The translations under genes and the position numbers were made by a program. Of a stretch of 64,000 bases of DNA, positions 47,512 to 57,568 are shown in pieces (position 1 is the first letter of the stretch; each line of letters opens with the position of its first letter). Below the pieces are notes generated by a model. The model had not been told where the DNA came from and made no database searches. It saw only the letters and a program-made list of their open reading frames with translations. Origin of the DNA: Prochlorococcus sp. MIT 1341 (GTDB lineage: Bacteria; Cyanobacteriota; Cyanobacteriia; PCC-6307; Cyanobiaceae); NCBI RefSeq assembly GCF_034092415.1, contig NZ_CP139304.1:434001-498000 (forward strand), written 5' to 3'.

Positions 47512-48102
47512 TTGACTTCTACCCAATCGAACCTAAGTCAAGCGATTTCAGCGAAAGCTGAGACCTCAGAATCGCTTCTTTTGGAACGGCAGACAATCCA
47601 GCAGACAATGGAGCGCCTCCCTAACGGAACAAGGCGGCTAGCAGCACAATTAAGAACCCCTATAAAAGCAAGCACACTTTGGGAGGTCCTTACCGACTAC
47701 GAGAATTTAAATACTTTCATACCAAACCTCTCCACCAGCGAACTAATTTCTCGCAGCGAGAACAAAGTTAAATTAAAACAAGTTGGGACTCAAAAGTTTG
47801 TTGGGGTGAAATTCTCAGCAAAAGTACAGATTGAACTAACAGAAAATAAGAAAATCGGAGATCTTGAATTTTGTTTATTAAAGGGAGATTTCAGGCGATT
47901 TGAAGGCGCATGGAGAATTAGACCGCAGATAGAGGGCGAAGGGACCTTTTTGCTTTACGAATTAACAGTTCAAGGATGCCTAGGGATGCCTGTGGGCCTA
48001 ATAGAACAACGACTTAGAGAAGACCTTTCTACAAACCTTCTTTCAGTCGAGAAAGAAGCCAATAAAAGAGAAAAAATCTTCAAACTTCTCGACAGTGATT
48101 AA
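47512..48102 (+). CDS. START/Coq10-like (SRPBCC) protein
   Basis: A 196-residue protein from a TTG start with CGAAAGAAG upstream; an internal Met at residue 33 is possible. From about residue 40 it shows the polyketide cyclase/Coq10 fold: TLWEVLTDYENLNTFIPNL and SRSENKVKLKQVGTQKFVG, then beta strands and a C-terminal helix (GLIEQRLREDL). Such proteins bind lipids or quinones. It is divergent from petH, with about 170 bp between them. Confidence 0.8.
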   Translation: MTSTQSNLSQAISAKAETSESLLLERQTIQQTMERLPNGTRRLAAQLRTPIKASTLWEVLTDYENLNTFIPNLSTSELISRSENKVKLKQVGTQKFVGVKFSAKVQIELTENKKIGDLEFCLLKGDFRRFEGAWRIRPQIEGEGTFLLYELTVQGCLGMPVGLIEQRLREDLSTNLLSVEKEANKREKIFKLLDSD

Positions 48103-48171
48103 ATAGCGGAATATCAAGCCGCAATTACATAGCATCCCAACAAGAATTACCAACGTCTAATCATCTTTGTA

Positions 48172-48244
48172 TACCCCCAAGGGGATTCGAACCCCTGTCG
48201 CCTCCGTGAAAGGGAGGTGTCCTAGGCCTCTAGACGATGGGGGC
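48172..48244 (-). tRNA. trnE: tRNA-Glu (UUC)
   Basis: A 73-base cloverleaf with all arms visible: acceptor GCCCCCA with TGGGGGT, the D arm, an anticodon stem CTCCC/GGAGG-like around CTTTCAC with anticodon TTC, and a TTCGAAT T loop. CCA is not encoded. Besides translation, this tRNA is the substrate of glutamyl-tRNA reductase, the start of chlorophyll synthesis. Confidence 0.97.
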
Positions 48245-48312
48245 GAGGCCGTAATTAAAAGAATTTGCTCTTTTAATCACATTTGAAAACTACGGTTCAG
48301 CCTCTCCCTACG

Positions 48313-49440
48313 TCAAGGCAGTTGATGAGACTCTTCTCCTTGACCCCGCCAAACTGGAACTTTGAAATAAAACGATGCGCCTTTATCAGGTTCTGATACC
48401 ACCCATATTTTCCCACCATGCACCTCAACAATTCTTCTGCAAACTGAGAGCCCGACCCCAAACCCAGAAGTTTGCTCAGAGGTCTGAGGAAGTCGAACAC
48501 GATCTAAGAAGATTCTTTGTTGTTCGTCTTCTGGAATACCAGGTCCACTATCAGAGACCTCAATTTGGACCCATTGACTAGTGCGATGAAGCATTGTTAA
48601 AGAGATATTTCCTCCGTCTTGAGTAAATTTCAAAGCGTTTTCTAAAAGATTCAACAAAACCTGCCGCATTCGCCGTTGATCAGCAAAAACCTTTGGCAAA
48701 TCAGACGGAATATCAGTTCTAATTTCAATATTTCTTGTCCTCCAAAGCTTTTCGAGCTCCAAAATCGCTTCTGCACAAACACTCCCCAAGTCAAGTTTCT
48801 GAGGATTAAATAATGCCTCCCATCGTGTAATCCCAACCTCAAGAAGATCCTTGGAGAGGAATTCAATCTCTTCCAGTCTCCTTGTGATTACATCTTGAAA
48901 GTGCTCTAAATCAATTTGACCTAATTGCTGACTTTGTACTGCAAGCCTCGCTGCACTAAGAGGAGTTCGTAATTCATGTGCGACCATCCTTAGCAACCTT
49001 TCTTGCGAATGAATTCGCTTTATAAGAGTTTGATTCTCTTGACGAAGAACCAAAAGCTCATCCTCTAATTGCAATTCTCTCTGTGTAAGGCTGGTGTCAA
49101 GTTGAGAAGGCTTAAGGCTTAAGCCCAAACCAGTAACAAATTCTTCTTGCTGCCAGCGTGGAATCCAACTTTGAAACTGTTTAAAAATTGATGATCCAGC
49201 AAAAATCTGCTTAGGAGTTGGCGACAACTTAATCAGAGCAGGAAGCGCCACCAAACGATGTAGCTCTAGCAATTCTGGCTTTTCTTTAGGGTCAATTATT
49301 TGGAGAGTCACTCCAAACTCACAGTCATCACCCTCTAAATAATTTATAAGTCCTCTGAGGTCACCTCTAGAAAGGTGATGACGAGCAGCAACAAGAAGCA
49401 ATTGAAGCCGAGGTCTTTCAATGGGATGATCTCGAACCAA
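48313..49440 (-). CDS. sasA: Circadian output histidine kinase SasA
   Basis: A 375-residue kinase. Residues about 10-95 form a KaiB-like thioredoxin-fold sensor ([40 protein letters not shown]). The phospho-acceptor H155 lies in [14 protein letters not shown]. The ATPase core has [21 protein letters not shown] and [14 protein letters not shown]. It couples KaiC state to RpaA. The only nearby start is TTG, which is weak but keeps the sensor domain whole. It lies 68 bp from tRNA-Glu. Confidence 0.94.
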   Translation of the reverse strand: MVRDHPIERPRLQLLLVAARHHLSRGDLRGLINYLEGDDCEFGVTLQIIDPKEKPELLELHRLVALPALIKLSPTPKQIFAGSSIFKQFQSWIPRWQQEEFVTGLGLSLKPSQLDTSLTQRELQLEDELLVLRQENQTLIKRIHSQERLLRMVAHELRTPLSAARLAVQSQQLGQIDLEHFQDVITRRLEEIEFLSKDLLEVGITRWEALFNPQKLDLGSVCAEAILELEKLWRTRNIEIRTDIPSDLPKVFADQRRMRQVLLNLLENALKFTQDGGNISLTMLHRTSQWVQIEVSDSGPGIPEDEQQRIFLDRVRLPQTSEQTSGFGVGLSVCRRIVEVHGGKIWVVSEPDKGASFYFKVPVWRGQGEESHQLP

Positions 49441-49901
49441 AACTACTGTGAATTGTGAAAGTTAAAGCACACCTTATGTTTTTTTGGTGTCCGTTGACTG
49501 ATTTTCTTAAGAACTAAAAAAAACTAATTAACAATGTTATTGATTTTTATATGAAAATTCGCTTTTCTCATTGCAATTCAGGCAAATTCATACATGAGTC
49601 GAAAGAAGGAGTGTGTCTTTTGTATCTGATCGAAGTGCAAAAAGAACAAAAAGTAGCAAATCCTACTTCAAAGAAGCAAAATCTTTGAAGCAAACAATTC
49701 TTAAAGCAGCTTTACTAATGGAAATTATTAATCCAGATTCTATTTAAAAGCTAGATAAAGACTTCAATTACACCAAGGATATTAGTTAGAAAAAAATCCA
49801 TATTGAATATGTAATCTATTTAAATTAATACCTTTTTAAGATCAACAAATAAGGAGGTCTATCAGGCAGCATGGCAAGATGTAGTAAAAGCATTACGCAT
49901 T
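49441..49901. other. Gap of about 460 bases between sasA and a secreted-protein gene
   Basis: A+T-rich. A GTG frame at 49613-49747 would give 44 residues (basic, ending LLMEIINPDSI) but its AAGGAG lies only one base from the start, so I do not call it. A strong AAGGAGG lies at 49851-49857, 13 bases before an out-of-frame ATG. The next gene's frame stays open upstream of its TTG through this site, which leaves that start uncertain. Confidence 0.4.
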
Positions 49902-50339
49902 TTGAAATCCCATCGGCTTCTACTCATAACAAGAGTTCTTCTAGTAATTCCAATAGGACTCTTGAGTTCTCCGGCACTTGCAGAGGCTAAAAACGATTCG
50001 TCTGCAAAACCAGCGGCTACAAACAGCGATATATTTCTCTATAGAGGTTTAGGCGCTTCATATGTATGCAATGCCCTTCGAATAGGAGTGGAGTTCCCCA
50101 AGTCGGTTGGAATTGCTGCAGCAACTTATACACAAGTGCTTAATGGCCGACATGCTGGCAAGATTGCCAGTTCTGGAGATAAAAAGCTTTCCAACAAACA
50201 GCTTTTTATGGGAGCAGAATTCCAACTTGTCAACGCCGCTGTTGAATACTGCCCGAAGCTTGTACCTGAAGATGTCAAGAAAAAAGTTGCGAAAGCAAAC
50301 AAAGAGTTAATAGATCGTGAAAAGAAAAAAAGAAAATAA
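49902..50339 (+). CDS. Secreted conserved hypothetical protein
   Basis: A 145-residue protein from TTG with a signal peptide (hydrophobic residues 6-26, ending SSPALAEA). The mature part includes DIFLYRGLGASYVCNAL and a GVEFPKSVGIAAATYTQVL helix, with a second Cys in VEYCPKL that could pair with the first. The C-terminus is strongly basic (REKKKRK). It looks periplasmic and resembles a small cyanobacterial family of unknown role. The frame continues open upstream, so the start is not secure. Confidence 0.65.
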   Translation: MKSHRLLLITRVLLVIPIGLLSSPALAEAKNDSSAKPAATNSDIFLYRGLGASYVCNALRIGVEFPKSVGIAAATYTQVLNGRHAGKIASSGDKKLSNKQLFMGAEFQLVNAAVEYCPKLVPEDVKKKVAKANKELIDREKKKRK

Positions 50340-50429
50340 ATTTCAAAAGAAAATACTAAAAATATTTAAAGGAAGAGAACCATTAGACTAAGATGTACAA
50401 GGAAGATTGACCACTGTATTTAAAGTGCT

Positions 50430-53027
50430 ATGAAAGAAAATACCATTAAATATATACATGAATACAAGCCATATCCATTTAATTTACCTGAAATATGCCT
50501 CGAATTCAAAATTGGGGAAGAGAAGGTTAAAGTCATAAGTAAAATGAAATTTAGCAGTTTAAAAGAAGGTTATCAGAAATTGATTCTTAAAGGGATAGAT
50601 CTACAGCTAATAAGCTTAAAGTTAGATCACAAGGAATTAGGAAAAGAATATTATTCTGTTAACGAAGATCAACTAACAATTAATCGGCATTTTGATAAAA
50701 ATTTTGTTCTTGAAGTCACTTGTATAATTGATCCATTTAACAACACATCATTAGAGGGGCTATACGCAAGTGAAGGACTACTAACAACTCAATGTGAAGC
50801 CGAAGGGTTCAGAAGGATATGCTACCACCCTGACCGCCCAGACGTATTAAGTAAATATAATGTAAAAGTCAGTGCCCCAAAAGAGGATTACCCAACAATC
50901 CTTTCAAATGGAAATCTTCTCTCCGATAAGTTTGACAACAAAGACTTAAGTATCAAGGTGGTTGAATGGGAAGACCCTTATCCCAAACCCTCATATCTTT
51001 TCGGATTAGTCCTAGGGAAATTATATGAGAAGACAACAATTTATCAGTTAAAGTCAGGAAAAAATACCTTGCTTAGATTTCACACGGAAAAATCTAATCT
51101 TAAGAATCTAAGCCATGCAATGTCCTCACTAAAAAAAGCTATTGAGTGGGATGAAAAAGTATACGACTTAGAATATGACCTGGAGCAATATAACATAGTA
51201 GCGGTGAGACATTTCAATATGGGTGCGATGGAAAATAAAAGTCTGAATATATTTAATTCTAAGCTAATTATTGCTAATGAAGATATCTCTACTGATAGGG
51301 AGTTAGAAAGAGTCGAAAGTGTCATTGCTCATGAATATTTTCATAATTGGACCGGCAATAGGGTAACTTGTAGAGACTGGTTCCAGTTATCACTAAAAGA
51401 AGGTCTCACAGTCTATAGAGATCAATGTTTTACTTCAGACCTACATTCCTCCTCAGTTAAAAGAATTGAGGATGTTTCTGTCCTTAGAAATATACAATTT
51501 AAGGAAGACAATGGTCCCACCTCGCATGCAGTTAAGCCGTCAAGATACAAGTCTATTGATAATTTCTACACAACTACAATTTATGAGAAAGGTGCTGAAC
51601 TTATAAGAATGCTGGAAATACTTATCGGTAAAGAGAGTTTTAATAGAGGCATAAGATTTTATCTAAGAAAATATGATGGCAGTGCCGCTACTACAGAAGA
51701 TTTCATAAATTCCATTGCTGAAAGTACTCGCGAAAGCATTAAGTTTGATCTAAATCAATTTAAGACTTGGTACTATAGGAAAGGAACCCCTAAAATTAAA
51801 ATTAAGCACAATTGGGACCCTGTGCAGGGAAAACTTAAGGTAACATTTTCTCAATGTCTAGAAGTATGTGATGATCAAAATACCCCATTTCTTATACCAA
51901 TTAAAATCAAAGTTTTCAACAAAATAAAAGCCCTCACTAAAGAGCACTTATTTATACTTGACAAGATGAGAGATACTTTATTAATTGACAACCTCCCTAG
52001 GCAAAAGGAGTCCCCATACATATCACTATTTCGAGACTTTTCAGCACCTGTAATTTGGGAATCTGACATTGGTGAATATGATTTATTAGAACTTTTAAAG
52101 ATTGATGATGATCCCTTTTCGAAATGGGATGCAGCACAAAAAGTTATCAAAAAGATATTGTTAAGTAGAGCTAAAGGTAATATTCTATTGGAAGTGGAAC
52201 ATGCCTTTATCTCTACCTTATCTGAGATTTTATCAAATAGCGACAAATATGATCTTAGATTTCTAGCGAAAATCCTAAGCTTGCCTTGCTTATCTGAACT
52301 TGAATCAGAGCAAGAGATAGTGAACCCTATTGCAATGTTCATTGGTTACCAGAAATTCCAAGCCCTACTTGGAGAAAAGCTTTCTAATCAACTTCATGAA
52401 TTACTTAGCAAAATAAAAGCCAACTTAAAGCTTTCTTGGCCACAGGGAGTAGGGCAAAGAGAAATAACCGCTATTGCTTGGAAATGGCTTGCGCAATCTG
52501 GGGACAAATCAATCTACGAAAAAGCAGTAAAGGCAGTTAATTCAAACTCAATGTCCATAGCAAGGGCTGGTCTTGATGCATTGAATCCAATAAACTGCCC
52601 TCAAAGGGAAGAGGCACTCCAGATCTTCTATCAGAGATGGAAAGATTCCCCTGTAATTCTAGATACTTGGTTTAACCTAAATGCTTCTAATCCACATTTA
52701 AATTCTATTAATAAAATCAAACTGCTAATGGAACATCCTAAGTTTGACCCTATTGCTCCAAATGCAATAAGAGCCGTCCTAGGTGGGTTTACGAATAATC
52801 CGCCAAATTTTCACGCAATAGATGGAAGTGGTTATACATTTATGGCTGAACAAATAATCATTCTTGACTCAAAAAATGCTATCACTGCATCTCGTTTAGT
52901 AAAGATATTTAGCAATTGGAAAAAATATAACCATTCACATAGGAGTAAGATGAAGAAAGCCATTGAAATTGTTGCTCAGGAAAAAATATCTTCAAACACA
53001 AGAGAGATTATTGAGCTCATCAAATAA
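50430..53027 (+). CDS. pepN: Aminopeptidase N (M1 family)
   Basis: An 865-residue zinc peptidase with the substrate-binding GAMEN motif at residues 265-269, HEYFH zinc motif at 301-305 and the third zinc ligand E324 in LSLKEGLT. A beta-sandwich N-domain precedes it and a long helical C-domain follows. Length and order match the E. coli-type PepN. It trims N-terminal residues from peptides in the cytosol. ATG start. Ends eight bases from the convergent prs gene. Confidence 0.95.
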   Translation: MKENTIKYIHEYKPYPFNLPEICLEFKIGEEKVKVISKMKFSSLKEGYQKLILKGIDLQLISLKLDHKELGKEYYSVNEDQLTINRHFDKNFVLEVTCIIDPFNNTSLEGLYASEGLLTTQCEAEGFRRICYHPDRPDVLSKYNVKVSAPKEDYPTILSNGNLLSDKFDNKDLSIKVVEWEDPYPKPSYLFGLVLGKLYEKTTIYQLKSGKNTLLRFHTEKSNLKNLSHAMSSLKKAIEWDEKVYDLEYDLEQYNIVAVRHFNMGAMENKSLNIFNSKLIIANEDISTDRELERVESVIAHEYFHNWTGNRVTCRDWFQLSLKEGLTVYRDQCFTSDLHSSSVKRIEDVSVLRNIQFKEDNGPTSHAVKPSRYKSIDNFYTTTIYEKGAELIRMLEILIGKESFNRGIRFYLRKYDGSAATTEDFINSIAESTRESIKFDLNQFKTWYYRKGTPKIKIKHNWDPVQGKLKVTFSQCLEVCDDQNTPFLIPIKIKVFNKIKALTKEHLFILDKMRDTLLIDNLPRQKESPYISLFRDFSAPVIWESDIGEYDLLELLKIDDDPFSKWDAAQKVIKKILLSRAKGNILLEVEHAFISTLSEILSNSDKYDLRFLAKILSLPCLSELESEQEIVNPIAMFIGYQKFQALLGEKLSNQLHELLSKIKANLKLSWPQGVGQREITAIAWKWLAQSGDKSIYEKAVKAVNSNSMSIARAGLDALNPINCPQREEALQIFYQRWKDSPVILDTWFNLNASNPHLNSINKIKLLMEHPKFDPIAPNAIRAVLGGFTNNPPNFHAIDGSGYTFMAEQIIILDSKNAITASRLVKIFSNWKKYNHSHRSKMKKAIEIVAQEKISSNTREIIELIK

Positions 53028-53035
53028 TATTCTTC

Positions 53036-54049
53036 TTATTTACGAAACATTGAACTAATCGAGCTTTCTTCATGTATCCTCCAAATTGCTTCACCAAGCA
53101 TATTTGCAACAGAAAGTACTTTTAACTGGGGAAATACATTTTTTTCGCTTAATGGAATGCTGTTTGTGACAATAACCTCCTCAAACAGACCCTCTTGAGA
53201 AAGACGTTTAGATGCTGGAGGGGAAAACACAGGGTGTGAAGCACAAGCTATAACTCTTTCTGCACCTTCCTTTCTTAAAAGTTCTGCACCAGCACAAATA
53301 GTTCCCCCGGTATCGATCATGTCATCTATGAGTATTGCTGTTTTCCCTTTCACATCTCCAATCACAGTAAGACTCTTGGAAACATTATGAGCAGCGCGCC
53401 TTTTATCAATAATGGCCAAAGGAGAGTCCATCATTTGCTTAGCAAATGCTCTTGCCCTGGCTACACCTCCTACATCAGGTGAAACGACAACGATCTCTCC
53501 TAAGTCCTTTTTTGAAAGATAATCAACTAAAACCGGTGATCCATAGATATGGTCACAGGGGATATCGAAATAGCCTTGAATTTGTGCAGAATGCAAGTCC
53601 ATTGCAAGAACTCTGTCAACACCGGATTTAACTAGCAGGTTCGCCGTAAGTTTTGCAGTAATTGATTCCCGTCCTGCTGTTTTTCTATCTGCCCTTGCAT
53701 ACCCGTAATAAGGAATTACTGCCGTTATCTGCCTAGCTGATGCTCGTTTACAGGCATCGACCATAATCATCAGTTCCATCAAATTGTCGTTAACTGGAGC
53801 ACAAGTAGGTTGAACCAAAAACACATCACATCCACGAATTGATTGCTGTATCTGAAGATAAAGCTCACCATCAGCAAATCGTTTGCAAACCTTTGGGCCT
53901 ACTGACAGGCCCAGATACGTGGCAATCTCATCTGCTAAAGAAGGATTGGAAGTCCCACTGAACAAACGAAGGCGCTGCGAATCAAGACTTACATTCTTAT
54001 GCTCGTCTCTTACTGCGCTAAGGAAAGTCTTCACGGTAGTCGCAGCCAA
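53036..54049 (-). CDS. prs: Ribose-phosphate diphosphokinase
   Basis: A 337-residue PRPP synthase. LRLFSGTSNPSLADEIATYLG, then FADGELYLQIQQSIRG, MELMIMVDACKRASA and the PRPP-binding VLIDDMIDTGGTICAGAE-type loop are visible (the Asp-Asp-Met-Ile-Asp-Thr run near residues 237-242). It supplies PRPP for purines, pyrimidines, His and Trp. The listed TTG start is weak; GTG at 54034 would shorten it by five residues and is equally possible. Confidence 0.95.
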   Translation of the reverse strand: MAATTVKTFLSAVRDEHKNVSLDSQRLRLFSGTSNPSLADEIATYLGLSVGPKVCKRFADGELYLQIQQSIRGCDVFLVQPTCAPVNDNLMELMIMVDACKRASARQITAVIPYYGYARADRKTAGRESITAKLTANLLVKSGVDRVLAMDLHSAQIQGYFDIPCDHIYGSPVLVDYLSKKDLGEIVVVSPDVGGVARARAFAKQMMDSPLAIIDKRRAAHNVSKSLTVIGDVKGKTAILIDDMIDTGGTICAGAELLRKEGAERVIACASHPVFSPPASKRLSQEGLFEEVIVTNSIPLSEKNVFPQLKVLSVANMLGEAIWRIHEESSISSMFRK

Positions 54050-54116
54050 AACTTGATACCGATGCTAGTGCTGATGAAGCCGCTATCCAAATTTTTTCAT
54101 CTAAAATTTTCTATAG

Positions 54117-54650
54117 ATGACTAACCAAACGCTTTTTCTCCTAAACACTGGTCCTGTTACAGGAACAGAAATGCAATATGCAACAAGTCTTCTAGCAAAT
54201 TCATGGGGTTGTGAGCACACTCATCATCATTCCACTGTGAACCCGAATGAAGTCCTTAAAAAGCTTCCGGAAAGAGCCTCTGTAATACAAATATGCGGAG
54301 ACCCCGCTGCAGAGAATCAAAATAATTGCACTTGGATTGAGGCTCTGAGCTCATGGCGAAAACCCACACTTTTATTTACTAAGCAATTGGGGACAGGAAA
54401 AATCCCTGGGACAGCATCTGCTTATGTAGCTTTGTGCGAAAAATTTAAACTGCCATTGATAGGGATAATCCAAATAGCAGGGGAATGGGAACCCAGAAAG
54501 CGAAAATCAGACGGGCTTCCATGGTGTGGATGGCTACCTGAAGAGAAAGCTCCAACAAAACAAGATGTTGAGGACCTGTCCATGAGAAACAGTCATCAAG
54601 ACTTAGTTATTAAGGTAATAGAGCAAAGGTTATCTATATTAAAGATTTGA
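54117..54650 (+). CDS. Conserved hypothetical protein
   Basis: A 177-residue soluble protein with an ATG start. An alpha/beta-looking N-terminus (TLFLLNTGPVTGTEMQYATS) is followed by a His-rich HTHHHS loop, VIQICGDPAAE and KPTLLFTKQLGTGKIPGT strands. The C-terminus has a WCGW element and a closing helix. The His cluster and several cysteines could bind metal, but no family is recognised. Divergent from prs, about 70 bp apart. Confidence 0.6.
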   Translation: MTNQTLFLLNTGPVTGTEMQYATSLLANSWGCEHTHHHSTVNPNEVLKKLPERASVIQICGDPAAENQNNCTWIEALSSWRKPTLLFTKQLGTGKIPGTASAYVALCEKFKLPLIGIIQIAGEWEPRKRKSDGLPWCGWLPEEKAPTKQDVEDLSMRNSHQDLVIKVIEQRLSILKI

Positions 54651-54664
54651 AAGACTTATTAGAA

Positions 54665-55639
54665 TTAGTCAATATTTGGCCATAAGGGTTGAATAGAATC
54701 ACTTTCCAAGCGTCTACGAACTTGTTTGAAAAGTTGCTTAGATAAAGGTAAGGTTTCCCATCTAGGTTCGTGGTTTGATTTTGAGATGCTATAAAGCAAG
54801 CTAACCATTTCTTCATAAGAAAGGTTGGTTTTAACTTGTCTAATCAAATTATTTAACAAAACAGGGTAGCTATATTCTTTTTCTGCTGAATTAATCTTAG
54901 AGAATAAAGAGTTAACCATAACTTTTCTTCTTGATCTGCCTTCAGAAGAAAATTCCCTTGGAATTCTAGTTGAATAATCAGCCAACATTGAACCACTCAA
55001 GACATGTGATCCTGGAGGAAGATAAAGAGGCAAATTGGAATATTTATCATTAATCAATGAGGGTTTTCTTGTTACAATCCGGAAAGAACCAAAACCTATC
55101 AAGAATTCTCTTAAGCTATTGTGTGAGAAAACAATATACCGATCAATATTACCTTTTTCTAGACCGATTAAATCTGATAATATATCTGACATAAGCTTTA
55201 CATCGCCTTTAAAGTACATATCAGATAAGGGTTTTAAACTCTTATCACCTGGTAATGTTATTTGAATCTCTAATGGGACCTGGAGTATGTCAACATCTCC
55301 ATTTGGAGAAAATTGAATTAAAGCAGTAGACTCTGCTTTAATTCTTTCTTCATTTATTCTACTTTTACCTGGTTCATCGTTAAAGCCGTCAACCAATATG
55401 GCAAGTAAAATAATTCTTTTCTTTAATCTATAGACGCTATCTTCCAGTTTAATCTCAGATCTATTCTCATATAAACTACTTTCATTAAATTCATTCCAGA
55501 AAAGATTCAAAGACAACCCTCCTAACCAAAAACCTGTAACCGCAGCACCCAGTCGTTGAAGAGTTCTTCCAGGGTAACGACCCAAAATAAATCTACTTTT
55601 CTTTTTATTTCTACTGATTTTGGTTGTAATTTTATCCAT
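54665..55639 (-). CDS. LytR-CpsA-Psr (LCP) family protein
   Basis: A 324-residue protein with a membrane helix near residues 32-48 and an exported LCP-type domain. ILLAILVDGFNDEPGKSRIN resembles the N-terminal D/R motif and LPGDKSLKPLSDMYFKGDVKL and IDRYIVFSHNSLREFL follow in family order. A later NLIRQVKTNLSYEEMVSLL also fits. LCP proteins attach glycopolymers to cell walls; a role in envelope polysaccharide attachment is inferred. The key Arg/Asp set seems partly diverged. Confidence 0.72.
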   Translation of the reverse strand: MDKITTKISRNKKKSRFILGRYPGRTLQRLGAAVTGFWLGGLSLNLFWNEFNESSLYENRSEIKLEDSVYRLKKRIILLAILVDGFNDEPGKSRINEERIKAESTALIQFSPNGDVDILQVPLEIQITLPGDKSLKPLSDMYFKGDVKLMSDILSDLIGLEKGNIDRYIVFSHNSLREFLIGFGSFRIVTRKPSLINDKYSNLPLYLPPGSHVLSGSMLADYSTRIPREFSSEGRSRRKVMVNSLFSKINSAEKEYSYPVLLNNLIRQVKTNLSYEEMVSLLYSISKSNHEPRWETLPLSKQLFKQVRRRLESDSIQPLWPNID

Positions 55640-56017
55640 TTTATATTCAACGTTAGACTTGACTAAGTCAAAAGAAATTTACGTATTCTACAAGCAAAGA
55701 AATGTCCTCCATATCCAAAAGTAGAGGAGTAGAAAACTCTAAATCCTTTTTGAAGAATAACTTTTAGCAAAGGTTTGTACATTCTAGAAGACTGAATTCA
55801 ATGAAGAAAACCTAGTTTTAAATGCAACGTAAAAATAAGACTTCTAAAGACTAAGGGGGATCACATGGCTGAGTCAGAAGACCATCATATGGAGGATTCA
55901 TATAGCATTAGCATATTAGTCTAAAAATCATGCCATTTGTTTCTAGCTTTGTTTTAAAGCTAATGCATTCATTATGAATTTCACCAAAGATGCTGGATTC
56001 CTTAAACCCTAATTAAT
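55640..56017. other. Gap of about 380 bases before malQ
   Basis: A+T-rich, with no tRNA or strong terminator. The only coding-like item is a 19-codon frame at 55865 with a strong ribosome site. Otherwise I see nothing beyond presumed promoter sequence for malQ and the divergent LCP gene. Confidence 0.5.
55865..55924 (+). CDS. Possible 19-residue acidic peptide with strong ribosome site
   Basis: ATG preceded at four bases by AAGGGGGA, one of the best ribosome sites in the window. The peptide (MAESEDHHMEDSYSISILV) is acidic and His-rich, with no known match. It lies 94 bp before malQ, whose own TTG start is weak, so it might be a leader peptide. Very short; could be coincidence. Confidence 0.3.
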   Translation: MAESEDHHMEDSYSISILV

Positions 56018-57568
56018 TTGCCTTCAACTCGAACTACAGGGGTTTTACTACACCCAACAGCCCTTCCTGGATCGCCAGCATGCGGAACTTTTGGCCATCC
56101 TGTTAGAGAGTGGCTAAAGATTCTCTCGAACAACAGCATTGGTGTTTGGCAGCTATTACCACTAAGCCCTACCGATGGAACAGGGTCACCTTATAGCTCA
56201 CCCTCTGGATTTGCGATAAATCCATGGTTCCTAGATGCCAAAGATCTTGCCGCGGAAGGGTTTATAACTGTCTCAGCACTTCACGAGCTTCCACAAGAAA
56301 GAGCGTCCTCAAAATGCCACTCATCATTGAATTTAGCCCTGGCAAATGACCGGAGTAGATACCTAGGAAGACTGTTAAGAGAATCCTGGTGCGAACAAGG
56401 ACAAAGTCGGCATAAAGCATTTAAAGAGTGGTTTGGAAAAAATCCTTGGGTGAAAGATCACAGCGCATTTATGGAACTGCGTCGACAAAACGATGACCTC
56501 CCATGGTGGAAATGGTCTAACTCATTAGCTCAACATAAAACACTTGCATTAAAAGAATGGGAGGAAAACAACAATGAAGCCTTGTTAGAACATCAACTTG
56601 TTCAATGGCATCTTGATAGACAATGGCAGGCAATTAGAAAACTTGCAAAAAGTCTTGGAGTAATCCTTTTTGGCGACTTGCCTTTTTATGTTGCTCGAGA
56701 CAGCGTCGATGTATGGGCAAATCGTGAACTTTTCTCAATCCATTCTAATGGACAAATGGAAGTACAAAGTGGAGTTCCACCTGATTATTTTTCCGAGACA
56801 GGTCAGCTATGGGGAACTCCTATATACAGATGGAAGGTTCATCGTCTAAGTAGCTTTAACTGGTGGAGGAAGCGATTAAGACGTCAATGGCAACAATTTG
56901 ATTTATTACGGTTAGACCATTTCAGAGCTCTGGATTCTTACTGGGCTGTGCCTGGTCAGGAGACAAATGCAGTCAAAGGACACTGGCAATCCTCTCCAGG
57001 GATAGACTTATTAGAGACGATAAGGAATGATTTCCATGGAAAGATTCCTTTAATAGCTGAAGACCTAGGCTTAATTACTCCTGAAGTAGAAAGATTAAGA
57101 GACAAATTTTCTCTTCCAGGCATGAAAATTCTCCAGTTTGCCTTTGATGGCAATCCAGAGAACCCTTACTTACCAGAAAATATTAAGGGTAATAATTGGG
57201 TTGTTTACACAGGAACTCATGACAACCCAACCACTTTGAGCTGGTGGCAGAACCTAGAGAAAGAATCTAAAGATAGAGTCCGTGAGACAGTCCAATGCAA
57301 TATTGAGGCTCCAGGGTGGCAACTTTTAGAACTAGCACTCAAAACTGAAGCATTTTTAGTCATAGTACCCATACAAGATTTATTAAATTTAGACGACGAA
57401 GCAAGGTTTAATACCCCAGGAACAACATCTGGAAATTGGAGTTGGAGATTATCCTCTTTTGGTCTGCCTATTGAGAACGCCTTAAAAGATTTTCAAGAAC
57501 GAGGCTCTTTCTGGGGAAGATCAAATGAATCAGTTTTAAAACTATCTGAGTCATTAGGGAGTCGGTAA
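56018..57568 (+). CDS. malQ: 4-alpha-glucanotransferase (amylomaltase)
   Basis: A 516-residue GH77 enzyme from a TTG start. TGVLLHPTALPGS, SPTDGTGSPYSSPSGFAINP near 50-69, FGDLPFYVARDSVDVWANRE near 215-234, LLRLDHFRALDSYWAVP with nucleophile Asp, LIAEDLG with acid/base Glu, and YTGTHDNPTT with the stabilising Asp are all present. It rearranges malto-oligosaccharides during glycogen turnover. The last 76 bases overlap the convergent RodZ-like gene. Confidence 0.95.
   Translation: MPSTRTTGVLLHPTALPGSPACGTFGHPVREWLKILSNNSIGVWQLLPLSPTDGTGSPYSSPSGFAINPWFLDAKDLAAEGFITVSALHELPQERASSKCHSSLNLALANDRSRYLGRLLRESWCEQGQSRHKAFKEWFGKNPWVKDHSAFMELRRQNDDLPWWKWSNSLAQHKTLALKEWEENNNEALLEHQLVQWHLDRQWQAIRKLAKSLGVILFGDLPFYVARDSVDVWANRELFSIHSNGQMEVQSGVPPDYFSETGQLWGTPIYRWKVHRLSSFNWWRKRLRRQWQQFDLLRLDHFRALDSYWAVPGQETNAVKGHWQSSPGIDLLETIRNDFHGKIPLIAEDLGLITPEVERLRDKFSLPGMKILQFAFDGNPENPYLPENIKGNNWVVYTGTHDNPTTLSWWQNLEKESKDRVRETVQCNIEAPGWQLLELALKTEAFLVIVPIQDLLNLDDEARFNTPGTTSGNWSWRLSSFGLPIENALKDFQERGSFWGRSNESVLKLSESLGSR

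Noticed and set aside
51875-52342. A 155-codon minus-strand frame inside pepN
   Set aside because: Fully inside a well supported M1 peptidase gene and without recognisable motifs.
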